Shown piece by piece: positions 1-7,800 of a DNA stretch of 64,000 nucleotides. The stretch is from Streptomyces sp. SID13726 (GTDB taxonomy: Bacteria > Actinomycetota > Actinomycetes > Streptomycetales > Streptomycetaceae). The DNA lies in contig NZ_JAAGLY010000003.1 in NCBI RefSeq assembly GCF_010548375.1, positions 62,001-126,000 on the forward strand. Reading direction: 5' to 3'. A program made the position numbers and the translations under genes. The stretch's first letter is position 1. Each line of letters begins with the position of its first letter. The notes under the pieces are model-generated. The model saw only the letters and a list, made by a program, of their open reading frames with translations, searched no databases and was not told where the DNA came from.

Positions 1-995
1 TGCGGGTCGTCGGCACCGGTGGCGAGGCCCTCTCCCCCGCGCACGCCCGCCGTTTCCTGGACCGGCATCCGCAGATCCCGCTGCACAACATGTACGGCCC
101 GGTCGAGTCCACCATCGCCGCCACCGGGCACGTGGTGCGGCGGCAGGACTGCGCAGACGACACGGGGATCCCACTGGGCCGCCCCTATCCGGGCACGGCC
201 GCGTACGTCCTGGACGGCGACCGCGTGTGCGCGGTCGGGGAAAGCGGTGAGATCTGCCTCAGCGGCAGCGGCCTGGCGCTGGGCTACCTCGGCGATCCGG
301 AGCTGACTGCCCGGAAGTTCGTCAAGGTGCCGGTGGGTCCGGACGGCGGCATGGTCACCGTGTACCGCACCGGGGACCTCGGCCACTGGTCGGCGGAGGG
401 CCTCCTGCACTTCGACGGCCGCGCCGACCGGCAGGTCAAGATGCGCGGCTACCGGGTGGAACTGGACGACGTAGAGCTGGCCGCGCGGCGGCTGCCCGGG
501 GTCGGCAGCTGTGCCGTGGTCCCGCTCCACGGGCCGGACGGCGCGTGCGAGGACCTGTGCCTGTTCTACGTGGGCACGGGCGCCGACGGCCCGACGGCGG
601 ACGAGGTGCGGGCCCTGCTCGGCGAACGCCTGCCGGCGTATCTGGTGCCGGCGCGGGTGCATCGGCTGGACGCCCTGCCGGTGCTGGAGGACCGCAAGGT
701 GGACGGCCGGGCCCTGACCGCGCTGGCTGAGGAGTTGCGGGACGCGAGGGCCGCGGCCGGTTCGGCGCCCCGGGAGGGAGCGGAGCTGCGGATCGCGGCG
801 GCGTTCACCGAGGTGCTGCACCTGGAGCGGGTGCCGCGGGACGCGTCCTTCTTCGCTCTGGGCGGCAACTCGCTGTACGCGGTGCAGCTGTGCCAGCTCG
901 TGGAGCGGGACTTCGGGGTGAACCTGTCGCTCGCCCAGGTCTTTGACGCGCCCTCGGTGGCGGCGCTGGCGAAGGTGCTGGAGGCCGACGGCTGA
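1..995 (+). CDS. NRPS C-terminal fragment: adenylation domain (A4/A5 onward) plus peptidyl carrier domain, 5' truncated
   Basis: The frame is open from base 3 and stops with TGA at 993-995; the start lies left of the window. Visible A-domain core motifs in order: GGEALSP, A5 NMYGPVEST (near base 87), A6 GEICLSGSGLALGYLGDPEL, A7 YRTGDLG, A8 GRADRQVKMRGYRVEL, A9 LPAYLVP and A10 DRKVDGRAL with the catalytic Lys. A carrier domain follows with LGGNSL; its phosphopantetheine Ser codon is 870-872. A domains activate an amino or related acid as AMP ester and load the PCP. By PheA numbering, three specificity positions appear to be Met322, Ile330 and Ala331, which do not let me name the substrate. No thioesterase, reductase or methyltransferase domain follows. 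Whether a condensation domain precedes cannot be seen. It converges on the PKS operon. Possible roles are chain termination or starter/extender loading. Confidence 0.9.
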   Translation, partial: RVVGTGGEALSPAHARRFLDRHPQIPLHNMYGPVESTIAATGHVVRRQDCADDTGIPLGRPYPGTAAYVLDGDRVCAVGESGEICLSGSGLALGYLGDPELTARKFVKVPVGPDGGMVTVYRTGDLGHWSAEGLLHFDGRADRQVKMRGYRVELDDVELAARRLPGVGSCAVVPLHGPDGACEDLCLFYVGTGADGPTADEVRALLGERLPAYLVPARVHRLDALPVLEDRKVDGRALTALAEELRDARAAAGSAPREGAELRIAAAFTEVLHLERVPRDASFFALGGNSLYAVQLCQLVERDFGVNLSLAQVFDAPSVAALAKVLEADG

Positions 996-1008
996 ACCTG
1001 CCCCCCCT

Positions 1009-1055
1009 GCACGAAGAGGGCCCGCCGCTCCTGGAGCGGCGGGCCCTCTTCGTGC
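1009..1055. terminator. Perfect 22-bp inverted repeat between convergent genes, likely bidirectional terminator
   Basis: Bases 1009-1030 are the exact reverse complement of 1034-1055, with a 3-nt loop (1031-1033). The stem is very G+C rich. It sits 14 bp after the NRPS stop and 12 bp before the thioesterase stop, so it can end both converging transcripts. There is no clear U-tract on either side, as is common in high-G+C actinomycete terminators. The intergenic stretch 996-1067 holds nothing else. Confidence 0.85.
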
Positions 1056-1067
1056 GTTCCGGGCCGT

Positions 1068-1856
1068 TCAGGGGGCCACGGGCAGGCCGTGCGCGGCGAG
1101 CGTGTCGCGGATCGTGTCCAGTACGGCCGTCTGGTTGTGCTCCAGGTAGAAGTGGCCGCCCGGGTAGGTGTGGAACGCGGTGCCCGCGCTGGTGTGCAGA
1201 TCCCAGGCGCGGGCCTGTTCCAGGGTGGTGCGCGGGTCGCTGTCGCCGACCAGGACGGACACCGGTGCGGAGATCCGGGTGCCGGTGTCGCACCGGTAGC
1301 GTTCGACGGCCCGGTAGTCGCTGCGCAGTGCGGGCAGCACCATCTCCAGCAGCTCGGGGTCGGACAGCACCCGGGAGTCGGTGCCGCCGAGGGCCCGCAT
1401 CTCGCGCACCACACCGGCCTCGTCACGGCTGCTGATGTCGTCGTCCTGCGGGATGCCGGGCGCCCGCCGGCCGGAGGCGAACAGCACGAGGGGCCCGGCG
1501 CCCGTGTCGCGCTCCATCAGCCGGGCCACCTCGAAGGAGACGACGGCGCCCATGCTGTGCCCGAAGAGCGCGGTGGGCAGGGCGGGTTCCGCGGCGAGGG
1601 CCGGCCGCAGTTGTTCCCAGACGCGGGCGGCCAGGTCACCGAGGTCGTCGACGCACGGTTCGGTACGGCGGTCCTGGCGTCCCGGGTACTGGACGGCCGT
1701 GACCTCCACGGCGGGGGACAACGCGGCGGAGACCGGGTGGTAGTAGCTGGCCGATCCGCCGGCGTGCGGGAAGCAGACCAGGCGGACCCGGCTGCGGGGT
1801 GCCGCGTGGTACCGGCGCAGCCACAGGCTGGTGTCGGACGGGGTGTGGGTGGTCAC
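1068..1856 (-). CDS. Type II (discrete) thioesterase of the PKS locus
   Basis: This alpha/beta hydrolase of about 262 residues has the features of type II thioesterases that clear misprimed or stalled acyl groups from carrier proteins. Visible are CFPHAGGSASYY near the N-terminus (oxyanion region), the nucleophile elbow GHSMG (Ser near residue 101), a late Asp region VLVGDSDP and the catalytic His in YPGGHFYL. Length fits the family. I chose the GTG at 1856 because AGAGGAA lies 7 nt upstream; the in-frame ATG at 1886 (10 residues longer) has no Shine-Dalgarno match and lies 13 bp past the PKS-D stop. It is the last gene of the minus-strand operon, directly after a PKS gene without its own thioesterase domain. 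Editing is the family role; a direct part in product release is possible but not shown. Confidence 0.9.
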   Translation of the reverse strand: MTTHTPSDTSLWLRRYHAAPRSRVRLVCFPHAGGSASYYHPVSAALSPAVEVTAVQYPGRQDRRTEPCVDDLGDLAARVWEQLRPALAAEPALPTALFGHSMGAVVSFEVARLMERDTGAGPLVLFASGRRAPGIPQDDDISSRDEAGVVREMRALGGTDSRVLSDPELLEMVLPALRSDYRAVERYRCDTGTRISAPVSVLVGDSDPRTTLEQARAWDLHTSAGTAFHTYPGGHFYLEHNQTAVLDTIRDTLAAHGLPVAP

Positions 1857-1863
1857 GTCGTGG

Positions 1864-1870
1864 TTCCTCT
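1864..1870 (-). promoter_or_regulatory. Ribosome binding site that decides the thioesterase start
   Basis: Read on the minus strand, AGAGGAA occupies these bases and is followed by 7 nt and GTG (1856-1854). The upstream in-frame ATG at 1886 has only CCGGCCGCCATCG before it, with no purine-rich site. This favours GTG at 1856 as the start. Confidence 0.7.
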
Positions 1871-1899
1871 GCGGTGTCGGGTGCATCGATGGCGGCCGG

Positions 1900-4800
1900 T
1901 CACGGCGTCGCGGTGGCCGGCGGGGGCGGGGCCGGAACGTCTCCGGGCCCGGAGGTGTGGTCGGACGGGTCTGCGGCCGGTTCCTGGTGGAACAGCCGCT
2001 CCACGAGATGGGCGGCGACGTCGGCCGGGCTGGGGAAGTCGTAGATCAGGGCGGCCGGCAGGTCCAGGCCGGTGGCGGCGGCCAGCCGGGTCCGCAGTTC
2101 CACGGCGGTGAGGGAGGCGAAGCCCTGGTCGAGGAAGTCACGGCCGGTGTCGAGGCCGTCGGGCGACGGGTGCCCGAGGACGCCGGCGGCCAGGGCGCGT
2201 ACGGTCTCCAGGAGGTGGCCGTGGCGCAGCTCGTCGGGGAGGTCCGCGAGCCGTCGGCGCAGCAGTTCGGGTCCGGTGTCGTCGTGCGGGGTGCCCGCGG
2301 CGGGTGCCGCGCCGGTGTCGGGTGCGGGGCCCGCGGTCGCGCCGCGGGCGCGGCGTATCCAGGGACCCAGCAGCGGCAGCGCGGGGCGCAGGGCCTCGGC
2401 GACGGCGCCGTCGCCGAGGGCACGGGCCAGCGCCTCCGCGTCCTGGTTCTCGATCGCCTCCCAGATCCGGGCCTCGGGCGGCGGCGCGTCGTGCAGCCAG
2501 TAGGCGGTGCGCTGGAAGGCGTACGTCGGCAGGTCGACCCGCCGGGTTCCGGTGCCGTCGAGACAGGCGGCCCAGTCGACCCGTACCCCGTGGGTGAACA
2601 GGGCGGCCGACGCGGCGGCCAGGGACTGGCGTTCGGGGCGGTCCGCGCGCAGCAGCGGCAGTGCGGCGGGGCCGTCCGGGATGTCGGCCGCGAGGGCGCT
2701 GAGCACCGCGTCAGGACCCATCTCGACCAGGACGCGGGTCCCCGTCTCCCGCAGAGTGGTGAGGACGTCACCGAACCGCACGGCCGACCGGACGTGCCGA
2801 ACCCAGTAGTCGGGGTCGGTGAGTTGGCCGGGCTGGGCGACCTCGCCGGTGATCCCGGAGACCACGGGCAGCCGGGGTTCGTGGTAGGTGAGGCTCTCGG
2901 CGACGAGCCGGAAGTCGTCCAGGATCGGGTCCATCAGCGGTGAGTGGAACGCGTGACTGACCGTCAGGCGCTTTACCTTCACGCCCTGTCGGCGCCACCG
3001 CGCCTCCAGTTCGGCGAGCGGGTCCGCCGCGCCGGACACGACGACGGCTCGGGGCCCGTTGACGGCGGCGATGTCGACGCGGCCCGCGCAGCCCTCGTGT
3101 CCGGCGAGGATCTCGCGGACGTCGGCCTCGCTCTCCTGCACGGCGAGCATCGTGCCGCCGGGCGGCAGCGCGCGCATCAGGCGGGCGCGGGCCGCGACCA
3201 GGGTGACGGCGTCGGGCAGCGACCAGACGCCCGCCACATGGGCGGCGGCCAGTTCTCCGATCGAGTGACCGGCGACGGCGTGAGCGGTGACGCCCCAGGA
3301 CTCGACGAGCCGGTGGAGGGCGACTTCGAGTGCGAACAGGGCGGGCTGGGTGTTGCCGGTGTCGTCGACGAGGGCGGCCTCGGGGGTGCCGGGTGCGGCG
3401 AGCAGTACGTCTCTCAGGGGGCGGTCGAGATGGGTGTCGAAGGCGGCGCAGACTGAGTCGAGCGCCTCCCGGAACACCGCGTGGGAGTCGTACAACTCCC
3501 TTCCCGTTCCGGCTCGTTGGCTGCCCTGTCCGGAGAAGAGAAACGCGGTGGTGCTCGGGCCGGGGGTGCCGGTGAGGATCCCGGCGGCCGGGTCTCCGGC
3601 GGCGAAGGCGCGCAGGGTGCGGGCCAGGACCGCGGGGTCGTCGGCGGTGAGGGCGGCGCGGTGTTCCAGGGCGGCCCGGGAGGTGGCCAGGGAGCGGGCG
3701 ATGTCGCCGAGGGTGTCGGTGCCGGTGTCGAGGTGGTCGGCGAGGCGGGCGGCCTGGGCGCGAAGGGCGGCGGCGCCACGGGCCGACAGCAGGACGGGAA
3801 ACGGTCCGCGCGCCTCGTCGCCGGGGGGTGACTCCGGCCGTTCGGCGGGCGGTTGTTCCAGCACGACATGGGCGTTGGTGCCGCTGACGCCGAAGGAGGA
3901 GACGGCGGCGCGGCGGGGGCGCGCGGTCTCGGGCCAGGGCCGGGTGTCGGTGAGCAGTTCGACGTTGCCGGAGGACCAGTCGACGTGCGGCGTCGGCTCG
4001 TCCACGTGCAGGGTGCGCGGGGCGATGCCGTGGCGCAGCGCCATGACGGTCTTGATGACGCCGGCGACACCGGCGGCGGCCTGGGTGTGGCCGAGGTTGG
4101 ACTTGACCGAGCCGAGCAGCCGAGGCCGGTCGGCCGGGCGGTCCTGGCCGTAGGTGGCGAGCAGCGCCTGAGCCTCGATGGGGTCGCCGAGGGTGGTGCC
4201 GGTGCCGTGCGCCTCGACGAGGTCGACCTGGTCGGGGGTGAGCCGGGCGGCGGCCAGCGCCTGGCGGATGACGCGTTGCTGGGCGGGGCCGTTGGGGGCG
4301 GTGAGGCCGTTGGAGGCACCGTCCTGGTTGACCGCCGAGCCGCGTACGACGGCCAGGACGGGGTGGCCGAGGCGGCGGGCGTCGCTGAGCCGTTCCAGCA
4401 GCAGCGTTCCGGCGCCCTCGCCCCAGCCGGTGCCGTCGGCCGCCGCGGCGAAGGGCTTGCACCGGCCGTCGGCGGCCATCCCGCGCTGGCGGCTGAAGTC
4501 GATGAAGACGCCGGGGGTGGCCAGCACGGTGACTCCGCCGGCCAGCGCCAGGTCGCACTCCCCCGCCCGCAGGGCCTGTGCCGCGAGGTGCAGCGCGACC
4601 AGGGAGGAGGAGCAGGCGGTGTCGACGGTGACCGCCGGACCGTGCAGGCCGAGGGTGTAGGCGACGCGGCCGGAGGCGACGCTCGCGGAGGCGCCGGTGC
4701 CGAGGAAGCCGTCGGCGTCCTCGGGCACCGAGCGCAGCCGGGTGGCGTAGTCGTGGTACATCACCCCGGCGAAGACTCCGGTGCTGCTGCCGCGTACCGA

Positions 4801-7800
4801 CAGGGGGTCGATGCCGGCCCGTTCGAGGGCCTCCCAGGAGGTCTCCAGGAGCAGTCGCTGCTGGGGGTCCATGGCGACGGCCTCGCGCGGGGAGATCCCG
4901 AAGAAGCCGGCGTCGAACTCGGCCGCGTCGTGCAAGAACGCGCCGTGGCGGGCGTAACTGCGGCCGGGGCGGCCGGGTTCGGGGTCGTAGAGGGCGTCGA
5001 GATCCCAGCCTCGGTCGCCGGGGAGGTCACCGACGGCGTCCCGTTCGCCGAACACCAGGTCCCACAGCTGTTCGGGGCTGGTGACGCCGCCGGGGTAGCG
5101 GCAGGCCATGGCGACCACGGCGATGGGATCGGTGCCGGTGCCGCGTGGGGCGGGCGCGGCCGGGCGGGCGGGGGCGGTCCGGCCGAGGAGTTCCTCGGCC
5201 AAGCGGGCGGCCAGGGCCTCGGGGGTGGGGTGGTCGAAGACGAGGGTGACGGGCAGGCGCACACCGGTGGCGGCGGTGAGCCGGTTACGCAGGTCCACGG
5301 CGGTCAGCGAGTCGAAGCCGAGGTCCTTGAAGGCACGGGTCGCGTCGACGGCGTCGGGCGAGCCGTGGCCGAGGACGGCGGCGGCCTGGGGGCGGACGAG
5401 GGCGGTGAGTTCGCGGGCGCGGTCGGCTTCGGGAAGGGCGGCGAGCCGGTCGGCCCACGCGGTGTCCGGGACCGCGCCGGCACCGGCGGCGGTGCGCCGG
5501 GCCCGTACCGGGACGAGGGTGCGCCACAGCGGGGCCAGGCCGGTGGCGGCGGCCCGGGTGCGCAGCGCGGGCAGATCGAGGTGCGCGGGGACGAGGAGCG
5601 GGCCGTGGCCGTCGGCGCAGGCGGCGTCGAGGAGGCGCATGCCGTGCGCGTCGTCCAGGGGCAGGACGCCGCCGGAGGCCATGCGGCGCCGGTCGGTGTC
5701 GCCGAGGTGACCGGTCATGGCGCCCGCGCTGGCCCAGAGCCCCCAGGCCAGGGAGGTGCCGGGCAGCCCCGCGGCCCGGCGGTGTGCGGCGAGGGCGTCG
5801 AGGTAGGTGTTACCGGCCGCGTACCCGGCCTGGCCGGGGCTGCCGACGACCCCGGCGAGCGAGGAGAACAGCACGAACGCGGTGAGGTCGAGGCCGCGCG
5901 TGAGGTCGTGCAGGTTCCAGGCGGCGTCGGCCTTGGGCCGCAGCACGGTGTCGAGGCGCTCGGCGTCGAGCGCGGCGAGGGTGCCGTCGTCGAGGGCGCC
6001 CGCGAGATGCAGTACGGCGCGCAGCGGACGGTCGGCGGGGATGCCGGCCAGCAGCGCCTCCAGGGCGTCGCGGTCGGCGGCGTCGCAGGCGGCGAAGGTG
6101 ACGTCGGCGCCCGACTCGGCCAGTTCCGCGGCGAGTTCGGCCGCGCCGGGCGCTTCGGCACCCTGCCGGGAGGTCAGCAGCAGGTGGCGTACGCCGTGGG
6201 CGGTGACGAGGTGCCGTGCGGTGAGCCGGCCCAGCGCTCCGGTACCGCCGGTGACGAGGACGGTGCCCTCGGGGTCCCAGGGTGCGGCGGGACCGATGGT
6301 CTCGGGGTGCGGCAGCCGGATCAGCCGGGGGGCGGTCACCGTGCCTGCGCGCAGGGCGAGTTGGGGTTCGTCACCGGCGAGCGCCGCGGGCAGCGCGGCC
6401 CAGGAACGCGGGTCGTCGTCGGTGTCGGCCAGCACGAGGCGCCCCGGGTACTCGGACTGGGCGGAGCGCGCCAGCCCCCATACGGCCGCGGCGGCCAGGT
6501 CGGTGACGTCCTCGCCGGGGTCGGCGGCGACGGCACGGGAGGTCAGTACGACCAGCCGGGCGTCCTCGCAGCGGGGGTCCGCGAGCCAGCCCTGCAAGGT
6601 GCCGAGCGCGTCGGCCGTGAGCTCACGGGCCTGGTGCGCCGCGGCGCCGTGCGCGGTCAGGTCCAGCAGGACGACGGGCGGCACCGGCCCGTCGGCGACG
6701 GGGGCGAGGGCGACCCCGGCGGCGGCGAGTGCGCCCGGTATCCCCGGGGAGGGCTCGATCAGCACGCCCCAGGACCGTTCTTCCCCGTCAGGATCGCCCA
6801 GGGGCACGGTGGTCCATTCGATGCCGTACAGCACCTCGGCGTCGGTCGGGCCGGCGATGAACGACTCGGCGGCCATGGGCCGCAGGACGAGTCCGCCGAC
6901 GGTGGCGACGGGGGCGCCGACCGCGTCCGCCGCGTCGAGGGTCACAGTGTCGGGGCCGGTCCTGCGCAGGCGTACGCGCAGGCTGGTCGCGCCGTGGGCG
7001 TGCAGGGCGGTGTCGGTGAAGGAGAACGGCAGCCGGCCGGGGCCCCGCGGATCGTCGGCGAACAGGCCGGCGGCCATGATGGCGTGCAGTCCGGCGTCCA
7101 GGAGCGCGGGGTGCAGGGCGTACCGTGCGGCGTCCCGGTGCTGGCCGGCGGGGAGTTCGACGTCGGCGTACACGTCGTCGCCGTGCCGCCAGACGCGGCG
7201 CAGGCCCTGGAAGGCGGGGCCGTAGCCGTAGCCGACACCGGCGAGGGCGGGGTAGAGGTCTTCGGCGTCCAGGGGTTCGGCGTCGGCGGGCGGCCAGTCG
7301 GCGAGCGGTTCGCCGGGCGGCGGGGTGCCGGGGGTGAGGAAGCCGGTGGCGTGCCGGGTCCAGGACAGGTCGTCGCCGTCGGGGGCGGCGTGGATGGTGA
7401 GCGGCCTGCGGCCGGCCGGGTCGGGGGCGCCGACGCGGACCTGGACGCGTACGCCGCCGGTGGCGGGGAGCGCCAACGGGGTCTCGACGGTGAGTTCCTC
7501 GACGCTCTCGCAGCCGGCCTGGTCGGCGGCGCGCAGGGCGCACTCCAGGAACGCGGTGCCGGGCAGCAGTACGGTGCCGTGCACGGTGTGGTCCGCGAGC
7601 CAGGGGCGGCCGCGCAGGGCGAGGCGGCCGGTGAGCAGCAGTCCGTCGCCCTCGGCGAGGGTCAGGGCGGCGCCGAGCAGACCGTGGTCGACGCCCGCGA
7701 GGCCGAGCCCCGCCGGGTCGCCCGCGCCGGTCACCGGGACGGCCGGCCAGAAGCGGCGGTGCTGGAAGGCGTAGGTCGGCAGGTCGACGGGGCCGGTGGC

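Noticed and set aside
1884..1886. ATG at 1886 as start of the thioesterase
   Set aside because: No ribosome binding site; the added residues (MHPTPQRNHD) are not family-like. GTG at 1856 has AGAGGAA at good spacing. The ATG remains possible.
1900..2100. A C-terminal thioesterase domain on PKS-D
   Set aside because: After the ACP only about 60 residues of linker and Pro/Ala tail remain, with no GxSxG motif.
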